Part shown: in pieces, positions 29,517 through 38,510 of the stretch
Layout of the letters: each line of letters begins with the position of its first letter
How positions within the stretch are numbered: position 1 is the stretch's first letter
The notes under the pieces: model-generated
Databases searched by the model: none
The model's input: only the letters and a program-made list of their open reading frames with translations
Told to the model about the DNA's origin: nothing
NCBI GenBank assembly: GCA_027493955.1
Contig: JAOSJT010000001.1
Location: forward strand, 124,001 to 188,000
Length of the DNA: 64,000 nucleotides
Direction of reading: 5' to 3'
Source of the DNA: Bacteroidia bacterium
GTDB lineage: Bacteria; Bacteroidota; Ignavibacteria; SZUA-365
Program-made: the position numbers and the translations under genes

Positions 29517-30881
29517 ATGTCTTTCTCATCACGCAACCCGGCGACGGGCGAAATTCTTGAGCGCTTCGATGCTCATACGCCGGCGCACATCGAAGAACGC
29601 ATACACATCGCTGCACATACACAACAAAGCTGGAAGCACGTGCCTTTCGGGGAACGGAGCGCGCTGATGTACAGAGCGGCGGCGGCGCTCGAGAGCGGAC
29701 GAGAGGAGTACGCAAGAACGATCAGTCTCGAGATGGGGAAACCCGTCACCCAGGCCAGAGCCGAGATAGAGAAATGCGCCTGGGTGTGTCGCTTCTACGC
29801 TGACGAGGCGGAGCGCATGCTCACGAAGGAGCGTCTGGAATCCGACGGCAGCGAAAGCTATGTGCGCTTCGATCCGCTGGGTGTGGTCCTCGCGGTCATG
29901 CCGTGGAATTTCCCGTTCTGGCAGGTCTTCCGTTTCGCCGCGCCCGCGCTGATGGCGGGCAACACCGCATTGCTCAAGCATGCCTCCAACGTTCCGCGCT
30001 GTGCGCTGCATATCGAAAAGGTATTCTCGGAGGCCGGCTTTCCGGATGGGTGCTTCTCGACGCTGCTGATACCTGCCGACGCGGTGCAAGGCGTCATTGA
30101 CCATCCCGAGGTGGCGGCGGTCACGCTCACCGGCTCCGAGTATGCCGGCAGCCAGGTGGCGTCCAAGGCGGGCGCGCGTCTGAAAAAGAGCGTCCTCGAG
30201 CTTGGCGGCAGCGATCCCTTCATCGTTCTCGCTGATGCCGATGTGCAGCGGGCCGCGAAAACCGCCGCCGCCGCACGCATGTTGAATACCGGACAGAGTT
30301 GTATCGCGGCCAAGCGCTTCATTGTCGAAGCGCCGGTATACGAGCGCTTCCTGTCGGAATTCGTATCCGCGGTCGCCGGCATGCGCGTCGGCGATCCTCT
30401 GGACGATGCGACGGAGATCGGTTCCATGGCCCGCGAAGATTTGCTGCTCGAACTGGATGTGCAAGTGCGCCGCTCCGTGGAAATGGGAGCACGCATTTTG
30501 CTCGGCGGACAGCGGCTGGACCGCCCCGGCGCATTCTACGCACCCACTGTGATGGACCAGCTGACGCCGGAGATGCCCGTGCTGTCGGAGGAGACCTTCG
30601 GACCGGTCGCGGCTGTCATCGCTGTGGACGACGTTGATGCCGCGGTGGCCGCGGCCAACGCCACGGAATTCGGTCTCGGTGCCAGCGTGTGGACCGAAGA
30701 CCGCGTGCGGGCGACGGATATGGCGCGACGGATCGACGCCGGCTGCGTGTTCATCAACGGCATGGTGAAATCCGATCCCCGGCTGCCCTTCGGGGGCGTC
30801 AAGAAGAGCGGCTACGGGCGTGAACTTTCGCAATACGGTATTCGCGAATTCGTGAACATCAAGACGGTCTGGATTGGCTGA
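29517..30881 (+). CDS. NAD(P)-dependent aldehyde dehydrogenase, succinate-semialdehyde type
   Basis: A 454-residue member of the aldehyde dehydrogenase superfamily, closest in pattern to succinate-semialdehyde dehydrogenases of the Sad/GabD kind (it begins SSRNPATGEILERF). Visible motifs are PWNFPFWQVFRFAAPALMAG, the glutamate motif LELGGSDPFIVL, the nucleophile motif NTGQSCIAAKRF and EETFGPVAAV. Near the end is PFGGVKKSGYGRELSQYG. All catalytic residues are present. It is one of few plus-strand genes in the left half. Succinate semialdehyde oxidation would link to glutamate/GABA metabolism, but the substrate is inferred from family resemblance. Confidence 0.88.
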   Translation: MSFSSRNPATGEILERFDAHTPAHIEERIHIAAHTQQSWKHVPFGERSALMYRAAAALESGREEYARTISLEMGKPVTQARAEIEKCAWVCRFYADEAERMLTKERLESDGSESYVRFDPLGVVLAVMPWNFPFWQVFRFAAPALMAGNTALLKHASNVPRCALHIEKVFSEAGFPDGCFSTLLIPADAVQGVIDHPEVAAVTLTGSEYAGSQVASKAGARLKKSVLELGGSDPFIVLADADVQRAAKTAAAARMLNTGQSCIAAKRFIVEAPVYERFLSEFVSAVAGMRVGDPLDDATEIGSMAREDLLLELDVQVRRSVEMGARILLGGQRLDRPGAFYAPTVMDQLTPEMPVLSEETFGPVAAVIAVDDVDAAVAAANATEFGLGASVWTEDRVRATDMARRIDAGCVFINGMVKSDPRLPFGGVKKSGYGRELSQYGIREFVNIKTVWIG

Positions 30882-30896
30882 TCGTGCGGCCTGCGT

Positions 30897-30970
30897 CCGG
30901 GTGAGGTTCGCGATACCCCATGCGGCGTTCTGCGGCGGAGGCCTCTCCGCCGTCTACCGCCCACACCCGG
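30897..30970. other. Nested inverted repeats after the aldehyde dehydrogenase gene
   Basis: An inner stem CGGCGGAG/CTCCGCCG (30933-30952, loop GCCT) lies inside an outer pair CCGGGTG (30897-30903) and CACCCGG (30964-30970). There is no T tract. It could be a structured 3' end or a weak terminator before the next gene. Confidence 0.4.
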
Positions 30971-31012
30971 AAGAAGCCATCATAACACGTGGAACAGTCG
31001 AGGAACAGAAAC

Positions 31013-31513
31013 ATGGATACAGCACAACCTCGGGATGCGATGGGGCAGAGCAAGGGCGACGGAGACGTGTCGGACCGTCGCCGCCGCTTTTACGCTCGTC
31101 TGTTCGTTATCGTCATGGTGTCGGTGCTCCCTCTCACCGCACTGGCACTGTGGCTGCTGACTTTCCTCAATTTTTGGAAAGTCAATGTGGACGCAATGGG
31201 GCTGCTGGCAATCTCCGTTGGAATTCTGGGGATTCTGGTCTTCTTCATGTTCCTCTACAAGTATCAGATCATCATGAACGGTGATCACCGCGCACGCGTT
31301 CTGGCTCTCACGTTGCATGGCGTTATAACGCTCACGCTGTTTCTTGGATGTATCTGGTTGGCTTTCGATTCCCCCTGGTCCCTGACGAAGCTTTGGGGCG
31401 ATTACGACATGCTCAGCGTGGGCAAACCCTGGATCATCTCCATCCTCGTTGTCGGGAGTATCTCGCTGCTCGGCAGTTTGTTTGATCTGGTGCGGAAACG
31501 TCTGTCGGAATGA
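31013..31513 (+). CDS. Four-helix membrane protein of unknown function
   Basis: A 166-residue protein with a charged N terminus and four hydrophobic helices: LFVIVMVSVLPLTALALWLL, AISVGILGILVFFMFLYKY, ALTLHGVITLTLFLGCIWLA and IISILVVGSISLLGSLFDLV. It ends in a basic RKRLSE tail. I do not recognise the family. The frame opens at a GTG at 30989, but the ATG at 31013 has GAGG nine bases upstream and is preferred. It is convergent with the UDP-GlcNAc 2-epimerase gene. Inner membrane; role unknown. Confidence 0.7.
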   Translation: MDTAQPRDAMGQSKGDGDVSDRRRRFYARLFVIVMVSVLPLTALALWLLTFLNFWKVNVDAMGLLAISVGILGILVFFMFLYKYQIIMNGDHRARVLALTLHGVITLTLFLGCIWLAFDSPWSLTKLWGDYDMLSVGKPWIISILVVGSISLLGSLFDLVRKRLSE

Positions 31514-31561
31514 ACGCCGTTGAGCGTTCACGCCTTTCGGCGGGTGCCGGAGACCGGAAGG

Positions 31562-32656
31562 TCAGCAAGGAATATATTCCAGCATCGCACGGACAATCCG
31601 TTCCGCCGCATGGCCGTCACCGAAGATGGCGGGGTGTTCGGTGGGCCGCGGTGCCTCGACGGCGGCGCGAATCGCATGGGCGTCCGCACCGGTGAGGCTG
31701 CACCAACCGTTCTCGACAAGCTCATACCAAGCGGTGGAATCATCGAGACAGATGGACGGAACACCGCAAAAATACGCTTCGCGGGTGAGTCCGCCAGAAT
31801 CGGTGAGGACACAGCGCGCGTTGCGTGTGAGCGCGAGGGAGGTTGCGTGGGAGACGGGCTCGATGATACGCAATGCTCCCTGCGGGGCGGTCAGGCCATA
31901 GGCCCGAAGCCGTTCGCTGCTGCGAGGATGCAGCGGTAGTATCACGGCTGCATCCAACCCGGCGAGTGTCTCCAGAAGTGAAGCGAAACGTCCCGCGTCG
32001 TCCGTATTCACGGCGCGGTGCAGAGTCGCGTAATAATAGCCTTCTTTGCCGATACCCAGGCGTCGCAGCTCGGCGGCATCATTCACCTTGCCGGCTTGGA
32101 GGCGCAGATACAGATCGTACATGATGTCGCCTGTCAGGATCGCTTCTCCGCAGCAGCCCTCGCTCAGACATTGTGTGCGCCCCTGTTCCGTTGCGCAAAG
32201 CAGCAGCGCTGCGGTGTGGTCGATAAGGACGCGGTTGCTCTCCTCCGGGGAGGCTGCGGGATGGACGCGGCTGCCGTCCGTGCAGCGGCTGCGCTCGCCG
32301 GCTTCGACGTGCATGACCGGAACGCCGTGCTTGACCGCGGCCAGCGACGCCGCGAGCGCGCTGTCGGTATCGCCAAAACAGAGCAGCGCATCGGGACGTG
32401 CATCGTCGATTATAGTGTCGAGACGCTCGAGGTAGTGCGCAAGACGGGGGAGGCCGTCCAACGGGCCGGATGCAAGCACATGCGCGGGTTGCGGCAAGCC
32501 ATACTCCTCGATGAAGTCGCGGGAGAGGGCTGTGCTGTAATGTTGTCCGGTGTCAACCAGCACGATGTGCAGGCGTTCGTCGAGATGCGGCAGCAGAGCC
32601 GCGAACTTGATGTACTGCGGGCGCGTGCCGATGACGGTGAGTATCGTGGGTATCAC
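31562..32656 (-). CDS. wecB: UDP-N-acetylglucosamine 2-epimerase, non-hydrolysing
   Basis: A 364-residue GT-B-fold epimerase converting UDP-GlcNAc to UDP-ManNAc for surface polysaccharides. It carries TVIGTRPQYIKFAALLPHL, VDTGQHYS, VMHVEAGERSR, LHRAVNTDDAGRF and CVLTDSGGLTREAYFCGVP. The usual HRxEN segment here reads HRAVN, a departure worth noting. Length is normal. It is 17 bases downstream of a small DUF3052-like gene and in line with purD and a glycosyltransferase gene, which fits a mixed housekeeping/polysaccharide run. The family call is firm; the exact sugar is inferred. Confidence 0.87.
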   Translation of the reverse strand: MIPTILTVIGTRPQYIKFAALLPHLDERLHIVLVDTGQHYSTALSRDFIEEYGLPQPAHVLASGPLDGLPRLAHYLERLDTIIDDARPDALLCFGDTDSALAASLAAVKHGVPVMHVEAGERSRCTDGSRVHPAASPEESNRVLIDHTAALLLCATEQGRTQCLSEGCCGEAILTGDIMYDLYLRLQAGKVNDAAELRRLGIGKEGYYYATLHRAVNTDDAGRFASLLETLAGLDAAVILPLHPRSSERLRAYGLTAPQGALRIIEPVSHATSLALTRNARCVLTDSGGLTREAYFCGVPSICLDDSTAWYELVENGWCSLTGADAHAIRAAVEAPRPTEHPAIFGDGHAAERIVRAMLEYIPC

Positions 32657-32673
32657 GACGCGGGTCCCGGTGT

Positions 32674-33060
32674 TCAGAGCGTGAAGCGCACGGATGTCAG
32701 CTCGTCGTTCACGGACGCGAGTTTCGTATGCCGGAGCCCGAGTTCTTTCACGATGTGTATCATTTCTTCGAGACTGCCGTCGAAGTTGTATTTCTCACGG
32801 TACTCGTCCTTTGGATACAGCACCCAGATGGCGCCGTCGGGATCGATGGCCGGCCGCAATCTCCGGGCTTTCTGCTTCCACTCCGCGGCGGAGGTGGGTG
32901 CCACGAAGGCGAGATCGCAGACGCCCTGCCGGACCAGTTTTGTATCCTCGGTGAAGGGGAGCACCAGGTTTTGCAGCCAGGGCGGATCTTTTTCGATACG
33001 GATTTTCAGCCAGGGCATGATGCCCCATTTTTCGCCGAGAGTTTTGACTGGTCGTCCCAT
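32674..33060 (-). CDS. DUF3052-like small protein
   Basis: A 128-residue soluble protein. The pattern DLAFVAPTSAAEWKQKARRL followed by DGAIWVLYPK and an ending in ...SVRFTL resembles DUF3052 proteins, which share a (L)F.P....GG.lWV..PK core and a C-terminal alpha-beta element. No catalytic residues are known. It lies between purD (11 bases upstream) and wecB (17 bases downstream) and is likely co-transcribed. The family call is from memory of the pattern and only moderately sure. Confidence 0.65.
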   Translation of the reverse strand: MGRPVKTLGEKWGIMPWLKIRIEKDPPWLQNLVLPFTEDTKLVRQGVCDLAFVAPTSAAEWKQKARRLRPAIDPDGAIWVLYPKDEYREKYNFDGSLEEMIHIVKELGLRHTKLASVNDELTSVRFTL

Positions 33061-33071
33061 GAGATACAGCT

Positions 33072-34370
33072 TCAGGGTTGGTGGAATGTGGATAACGCTT
33101 TTTTGCCGATATCGGTGCGGTAGTAAGCGCCGTCGAAACGGATACGGTTCACGGCATTGTAGGCGATGCGAATTGTTGTCGCGAAGTCCTTATCCTCACC
33201 GAGCGCCGTGACGCCGAATACGCGTCCCCCGGCGGTGACGATGTTTTTTCCCTGCATTGCGGTGCCGCTATGGAAGACCACAACGCCTTCCGCCGCCTCA
33301 TCGATGCTGTCGAGTCCGGCTATGGCCTTGCCCGTCTGATAGGCATCAGGGTAGCCATTGGAAGCGATCACGACGCAGACCGCGTTCGCGTCGTGCAGGG
33401 GTACGCGATTGAGTTGCAGGTTGTCCATGGCGATGTCGTGCAGCAAGGAGGCCAGGTCGTAATCGAGCAGCGGGAGCACGACTTGCGTTTCAGGATCGCC
33501 GAAGCGGCAGTTATACTCCAGAACCTTCGGACCCTCGTCGGTGAGCATCAGGCCGACGAAGAGCACGCCGTTGAACGGTATACCATCGGCGCGCATACCG
33601 TCGATGGTGGGTTTGATGATACGGATTTTGATGTCTGCAAGTATCTCGGTGGGGACCCAGGGCGTCGGGGCGAAGGCGCCCATGCCGCCGGTATTTTTTC
33701 CAAGATCATTATCCAGAATGCGCTTATGATCCTGGGCCGGAGCAAGCGTCACGAAGCGGTTTCCGTCGGTCAGCGCGAACACCGAGGCCTCGATGCCGGT
33801 GAGGAATTCCTCGATCACGAGCGTGGTACCCGCCGCACCGAACGCACTGCCGGAAAGCATTTCACGCGCGGTAAGCAGGGCCTCATCGAAGGCCTGCGCG
33901 ATAACGACGCCCTTACCGGCGGCCAGGCCGTCCGCCTTGAGCACGAGCGGGTACTTCGCGTGGCGGAGGTATTCTCTGACGGCTTCCTCATCTCCTGTCC
34001 GGAACACTTCGTATGCGGCCGTGGGGATGCGGTGGCGCTTCATAAAGTCCTTCGCGAAGGCCTTGCTCGTCTCGAGCTGCGCCGCAGCCGCGGTGGGACC
34101 GAAAATACGCATTCCCTCGGCACGAAACGCGTCGACGATTCCCTCAGCCAAAGGCGCTTCAGGTCCGACTACTGTCAGATCGATATTCTGCTTTTTGGTG
34201 AAAGCGAGGAGTTGCGGTACATCGGTTGCCTTGATCGGAATGTTTGTGCCGAGCGCGGCGGTACCCGCATTGCCGGGTGCGCAGTACAGCGCGGTCACGA
34301 GTTTACTGTGCGAAAGCTTCCAGCAGATGGCGTGTTCACGACCGCCGCTGCCCACGACGAGGATGTTCAT
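33072..34370 (-). CDS. purD: Phosphoribosylamine-glycine ligase
   Basis: A 432-residue ATP-grasp enzyme making glycinamide ribonucleotide in purine synthesis. It begins MNILVVGSGGREHAICWKL, the PurD N-terminal signature, followed by VGPEAPLAEGIVDAFR, LVLKADGLAAGKGVVIA, the NTGGMGAFAPTP motif and EYNCRFGDPETQVVLP. Length and all motifs are normal. It overlaps the glycosyltransferase gene stop by four bases. Other pur genes are not in the window, but guaB lies 3 kb upstream on the same strand. Confidence 0.97.
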   Translation of the reverse strand: MNILVVGSGGREHAICWKLSHSKLVTALYCAPGNAGTAALGTNIPIKATDVPQLLAFTKKQNIDLTVVGPEAPLAEGIVDAFRAEGMRIFGPTAAAAQLETSKAFAKDFMKRHRIPTAAYEVFRTGDEEAVREYLRHAKYPLVLKADGLAAGKGVVIAQAFDEALLTAREMLSGSAFGAAGTTLVIEEFLTGIEASVFALTDGNRFVTLAPAQDHKRILDNDLGKNTGGMGAFAPTPWVPTEILADIKIRIIKPTIDGMRADGIPFNGVLFVGLMLTDEGPKVLEYNCRFGDPETQVVLPLLDYDLASLLHDIAMDNLQLNRVPLHDANAVCVVIASNGYPDAYQTGKAIAGLDSIDEAAEGVVVFHSGTAMQGKNIVTAGGRVFGVTALGEDKDFATTIRIAYNAVNRIRFDGAYYRTDIGKKALSTFHQP

Positions 34371-35755
34371 GTCGATGTGGTTTTGCTGATGGATGATACC
34401 GTATTCCCGGCGGTGGCGGCCTCGCTCGCCCGTCTTGTGTGGACGGTGTGCTGCCCGGCGTCGGTGTCGACCACCGAGAGCAGGGTTTTGGCGAGAGCTC
34501 CGGTTAAAATATTTCTGTCGAACTGTGAGACGAAAGAGTACGACGGTACTGGCAATCTATGGCTTTTGTGGAGCTGGTACAAGGCGTACATCTGACTCGC
34601 AATGGCCTCCACGTCGTCCGGAGCCGTAAAAAAAGCTGCTCCACATTTTTCCAGGACCTGCCGCGCGGCCCCTTCGGGTATGGTGGCGAGAATCGGCTTC
34701 ATCGCACCGAGGTACTCAAAGAGCTTGCCGGTCGACATCATTCCCTCGCCTTTGCCGCGTCCGATGAGCAGCCAGAGCACGTCCGCGTTCACCAGCTCCT
34801 GAACCGTGTCGCGGTGCGCGAGATAGCCGCGGGTGATCACCTGTTTCTCCAACCCCATGCGGCGGACCATGGCGGCGTCCACCTCGCGTGCGCTGCCCAC
34901 GAGGTGCAGTTCTACCGTCCCGCGTGTTTCAGGATGGCGCTCGCCGAGCAGGGCAAGTGCACGGAACAGGGTTTCAGGACTGCGGTTGTAATAAAATGTC
35001 CCCGCGTGAAGAATCCGGAGCTTCCCGTCTGTTTTGCGCGTGCGCTCCAGACCAGTGAAGTCGTCCTGATCGTAGCCGTGCGGGATGATGCGGATATCGT
35101 TGTGCGATACCAGATCATAGCGCCGGACCATCTGCTCCTTGATGGGCCGGTTGATGGTGATGATGGCTGCGGCGGCCCGAAGCACACGCTGCTCGAGGCG
35201 CATATGCAGGGCGCGATGCAGCGGTGTTGCATAGAAGTGCAGGGGATTGTCCACCCAGGCGTCACGATAATCCACCACCAGAGGCAGCCCCGTGCGCTTG
35301 CGCAGCTCTTCTCCGATCAGGAAGTCGGTGTAGGGTGGAGCGGTGGCGAAAATGACGTCTATACCATCCCGCTCGATGATGCGCAGGCCCTCGGCCACGG
35401 CTTTGCGTTTCCAGCCGATTTTATTGTCCGGTACGAGCAGGGTCTGGCTTATTTTTCCGAACAGACTCAACGTCGCCGCGCGCGGCATCTGTACGACATT
35501 TTTCCTGCGCAGCAGGTGCAGCGGATCGAGCGAACGTGTCCGGTGGATCTGGACCGGAAGATCCGTCAGTTCGTCCAGCAAGGCGGCATCTTTCGCGAAA
35601 TAAGCCCGATCTTCGACTGTCAGCACCGAAGGATGCCAGCCGTGCTGCGGAAGATATTTCACGAACTTAGATGTCCGTTGCACACCGCTCAGCCCGAGGG
35701 GCGGGAAGTAATAGGCGATCACGAGGACGCGATGTGTGCGGAGCGTTTCGGTCAC
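34367..35755 (-). CDS. Glycosyltransferase, GT-B fold (family 4-like)
   Basis: A 462-residue GT-B glycosyltransferase. The N-terminal half starts RVLVIAYYFPPLGLSGVQRT, the usual acceptor-side pattern (YYFPP..G..R). The C-terminal half has KLRILHAGTFYYNRSPETLF, VITRGYLAHRDTVQELVNAD and KLFEYLGAMKPILATIPEGA with the donor-binding EYLG region. Nucleotide-sugar donor and acceptor are unknown. The start overlaps nothing upstream, and the stop overlaps purD by four bases. Together with wecB it suggests a modest polysaccharide function at this locus. Cytoplasmic or membrane-associated. Confidence 0.87.
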   Translation of the reverse strand: MTETLRTHRVLVIAYYFPPLGLSGVQRTSKFVKYLPQHGWHPSVLTVEDRAYFAKDAALLDELTDLPVQIHRTRSLDPLHLLRRKNVVQMPRAATLSLFGKISQTLLVPDNKIGWKRKAVAEGLRIIERDGIDVIFATAPPYTDFLIGEELRKRTGLPLVVDYRDAWVDNPLHFYATPLHRALHMRLEQRVLRAAAAIITINRPIKEQMVRRYDLVSHNDIRIIPHGYDQDDFTGLERTRKTDGKLRILHAGTFYYNRSPETLFRALALLGERHPETRGTVELHLVGSAREVDAAMVRRMGLEKQVITRGYLAHRDTVQELVNADVLWLLIGRGKGEGMMSTGKLFEYLGAMKPILATIPEGAARQVLEKCGAAFFTAPDDVEAIASQMYALYQLHKSHRLPVPSYSFVSQFDRNILTGALAKTLLSVVDTDAGQHTVHTRRASEAATAGNTVSSISKTTST

Positions 35756-35756
35756 G

Positions 35757-36863
35757 TCACAGCTCCATCAATTCGCGGGGGAAGCGTGTGATGCTTTCGG
35801 ACCCCTCGCGCTGTACCAGTACATCATCCTCGATGCGGATACCGAACTCGCCCGGGAAATACACACCCGGTTCGATAGTAACAATCTGCCCGGCTTCGAG
35901 GAGACGCTCGCTGCGCGACGAAAGCACCGGTGTCTCGTGCACGTCGAGTCCCAGGCCGTGACCGAGGGCATGCCCGAAATACGTATCCATTCCGGATTCC
36001 GCGAGACCTTCGCGCGTCAGTGCGTCCAGGGTGCGCGCCGCTACTCCCTCCCGTACAGCGTCCCTGGCGGCTTGCTGGACTCTCTGCAGCTGATCGTAGG
36101 CAGCACGGAAGCGTTTTGACGCGCGTCCCAGGATGAAGGTGCGCGTGATATCGCTGCAGTAGCCTTTCACCTTGCAGCCGATATCCATCAGAATCGGCTG
36201 GCCGCGTTTGAGGCGATGCGGACCGGGAGTGCCATGCACAAGCGACGTACGTGGGCCGAAAAGCACGATGGGGTCGAAGGCGTCACCGTCTGCCCCGGCT
36301 TCGCGAAGGCGATAGCTGATGCGCGCGGCTATGCTCTGTTCGCTCACACCGGGACGCAGGTCGGAGAGAATATCGCGAAGCACGGTCTCGACCACATCCA
36401 CCGCATTGCGGAGCGACGCGAGTTCGAGCGGCGATTTCTTCTCACGCAGCGATTCCACGATGCCGGTGAGCGGATGCAGCGCGCTTCCCTTGAAGGTTTT
36501 CTTGAGCGTGCCATGGAGGGCGACACTGACATCCTCCGCCTCGAAACACAGCGCTTCGGCTCCCTTCAGCGCACCGACGCGCAGCAATGCGTCGGACAGA
36601 CGCTCCTGACCGGCGATAAGCAGCGTTGCTTCACGCACCTCGTCGCCGGCCTGTTCTTCGTAGCGGCTGTCCGTCACCAGCAGGGCGGAGTGCCGCTTCA
36701 CGAGCAGCCATCCGTTGCTTCCGGTGAAGCCGCTGAGGTAACGCACATTCGTCCGCTTCGTCACGAGCAGGGCATCGCAGCCGCGCTCACGGAGGGAGGC
36801 GCGAAGTCCTCGAAGGCGACCAGCGATTTCCGGAGAGCGGAGTATCTTGCGCTTGGGCGTCAC
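35757..36863 (-). CDS. Xaa-Pro aminopeptidase (M24 family)
   Basis: A 368-residue creatinase-fold metallopeptidase. The N-terminal domain (about 1-130) contains KRTNVRYLSGFTGSNGWLLV. The C-terminal pita-bread domain holds the five metal ligands: Asp in PILMDIGCK, Asp in YCSDITRTF, His in GHALGHGLGLDVHE, Glu in VTIEPGVY and Glu in IRIEDDV. Length is normal for PepQ/PepP-type enzymes. It follows a 148-bp gap containing three DnaA boxes; the glycosyltransferase gene follows after one base. Substrate is peptides with proline in the second position, by family. Confidence 0.93.
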   Translation of the reverse strand: MTPKRKILRSPEIAGRLRGLRASLRERGCDALLVTKRTNVRYLSGFTGSNGWLLVKRHSALLVTDSRYEEQAGDEVREATLLIAGQERLSDALLRVGALKGAEALCFEAEDVSVALHGTLKKTFKGSALHPLTGIVESLREKKSPLELASLRNAVDVVETVLRDILSDLRPGVSEQSIAARISYRLREAGADGDAFDPIVLFGPRTSLVHGTPGPHRLKRGQPILMDIGCKVKGYCSDITRTFILGRASKRFRAAYDQLQRVQQAARDAVREGVAARTLDALTREGLAESGMDTYFGHALGHGLGLDVHETPVLSSRSERLLEAGQIVTIEPGVYFPGEFGIRIEDDVLVQREGSESITRFPRELMEL

Positions 36864-36878
36864 GAACGGGTCCGTGAA

Positions 36879-37003
36879 TGTGGATAATTACGTCGAATCT
36901 GTGGATAACTATGCCAGTCTGTCGAAAATGGGCCTGAAATCGTTGATTTCTCAGCTCTTTTCGGTGAGAGATCTGGCGCTTGGTCCGGCAGGATTGTGGA
37001 TAA
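36879..37003. promoter_or_regulatory. Cluster of three perfect DnaA boxes
   Basis: TGTGGATAA, the exact complement of the DnaA box TTATCCACA, occurs at 36879-36887, 36900-36908 and 36995-37003, all in the same orientation. The first two are 21 bases apart (two helical turns). The whole set lies in the 148-bp gap between guaB and the M24 peptidase gene. Two one-mismatch boxes (TTATCCACG near 37923, TTATCCACC near 38229) lie inside guaB. Confidence 0.75.
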
Positions 37004-37011
37004 CTCCAGAC

Positions 37012-38484
37012 TCAGTTACTGCCCGCCTGATAGTTCGGAGCTTCCTTCGTGATGAAAACGTCGTGCGGGTGGTTCTCCTTGAGCCCCGCGGCCGTCACCT
37101 GGATGAATTCGGTTTTGCTCTTCAGGTCCGCAATAGTCGCGACACCGCAATACCCCATGGAGGCACGCAATCCGCCGAGCAGTTGATAGACGGTTTCTTC
37201 GAGGAGTCCACGATACGACACCATGCCCTCAATGCCTTCAGGAACCAGTTTTTTTATATCGTCTTCCACATCCTGGAAATATCTGTCCTTGCTCCCTTCC
37301 TTCATCGCGCCTAAGGAACCCATGCCGCGATACACTTTGTAGCGGCGGCCTTCATAGAGGATTTTTTCACCGGGACTCTCTTCCAGACCTGCGAACATTC
37401 CGCCGATCATGACAGAATCCGCGCCGGCCGCGATGGCCTTGGGCACGTCGCCCGTTTGCTTGACGCCTCCATCCGCGATAATGGGAACGCCATACTTGAC
37501 GGCAGCTTCGGCGCAATCCATGATGGCGGTGATCTGGGGTACGCCCACGCCGGTGACGACGCGCGTCGTGCAAATACTGCCGGGTCCGATACCCACTTTC
37601 ACCGCATCGGCGCCGGCTTTGATCAGGTCCTCCGTCGCGGAACCGGTACCCACGTTTCCGGCGATGAGCTGCAGATCCGGGAAGCGTTTCTTGACTTTCT
37701 TTACCATCTCCAGCACCCCCGCCGAGTGTCCGTGCGCCGTATCGACGATCACCACATCCACCGCGGCGTCCACAAGCGCCTGCACGCGATCCAGGGTATC
37801 GGCGGCGATGCCCACCGCGGCGCCGGCACGCAGGCGTCCGAGCGAATCCTTGCACGCGTTGGGATGGTGCTTCTTTTTCATGATGTCCTTGAACGTGAGC
37901 AGGCCTCGCAGACGCCCTTTTTTATCCACGACCGGAAGTTTCTCGATGCGATGCATCTGGAGGATGGATTCCGCTTCTTCCAGGGTGGTGCCGAGCGGGG
38001 CTGTGACGAGGTTGTCGCGCGTCATGATGTCGTACACCAGCATGGAGCGGTTGGGCTCGAAGCGCAGGTCGCGGTTGGTGAGAATGCCGAGAAGCCGCTC
38101 CTCCTCGTCCACGATAGGGATGCCGGAAATTTTATAGCGCTCCATCAGCTCATGCGCGTCGGCGACGGTTTTGTCAGGACGCAGGGTGATGGGATTGACG
38201 ATCATGCCGCTCTCCGAGCGTTTGACCTTATCCACCTCTTCCGCCTGCCTGCGGATGCTCATGTTTTTGTGGATGATGCCGATACCGCCCTCTCTGGCCA
38301 GGGCGATGCCCATGTCGGACTCGGTGACGGTGTCCATGGCCGCGCTGAGCAAGGGTATGTTCAGCTCGATGGTGCGCGTCAATTTGGAACGGACATCCGC
38401 TTCACGCGGGAGGATGGAGGATTTTCGCGGGACGAGCAGAACGTCGTCGAACGTAAGGCCGAGGCGGATCTTTTTCTGCGGCAT
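37012..38484 (-). CDS. guaB: Inosine-5'-monophosphate dehydrogenase
   Basis: A 490-residue enzyme making XMP from IMP with NAD, the first step to GMP. The N terminus [20 protein letters not shown] is diagnostic. Two CBS domains lie at about 95-205 ([40 protein letters not shown]). The barrel has [14 protein letters not shown] and the catalytic Cys loop [20 protein letters not shown]; the flap region holds [18 protein letters not shown]. Length is normal. It lies 26 bases after glutaryl-CoA dehydrogenase on the same strand and before the DnaA-box gap. Confidence 0.97.
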   Translation of the reverse strand: MPQKKIRLGLTFDDVLLVPRKSSILPREADVRSKLTRTIELNIPLLSAAMDTVTESDMGIALAREGGIGIIHKNMSIRRQAEEVDKVKRSESGMIVNPITLRPDKTVADAHELMERYKISGIPIVDEEERLLGILTNRDLRFEPNRSMLVYDIMTRDNLVTAPLGTTLEEAESILQMHRIEKLPVVDKKGRLRGLLTFKDIMKKKHHPNACKDSLGRLRAGAAVGIAADTLDRVQALVDAAVDVVIVDTAHGHSAGVLEMVKKVKKRFPDLQLIAGNVGTGSATEDLIKAGADAVKVGIGPGSICTTRVVTGVGVPQITAIMDCAEAAVKYGVPIIADGGVKQTGDVPKAIAAGADSVMIGGMFAGLEESPGEKILYEGRRYKVYRGMGSLGAMKEGSKDRYFQDVEDDIKKLVPEGIEGMVSYRGLLEETVYQLLGGLRASMGYCGVATIADLKSKTEFIQVTAAGLKENHPHDVFITKEAPNYQAGSN

Positions 38485-38510
38485 GGAAAAGTGTGGTGAT
38501 GAGTGAATAA

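Noticed and set aside
36864-37011. Treating the DnaA-box gap as a proven oriC
   Set aside because: No dnaA or dnaN nearby and no marked AT-rich unwinding stretch. Kept as a hypothesis only.
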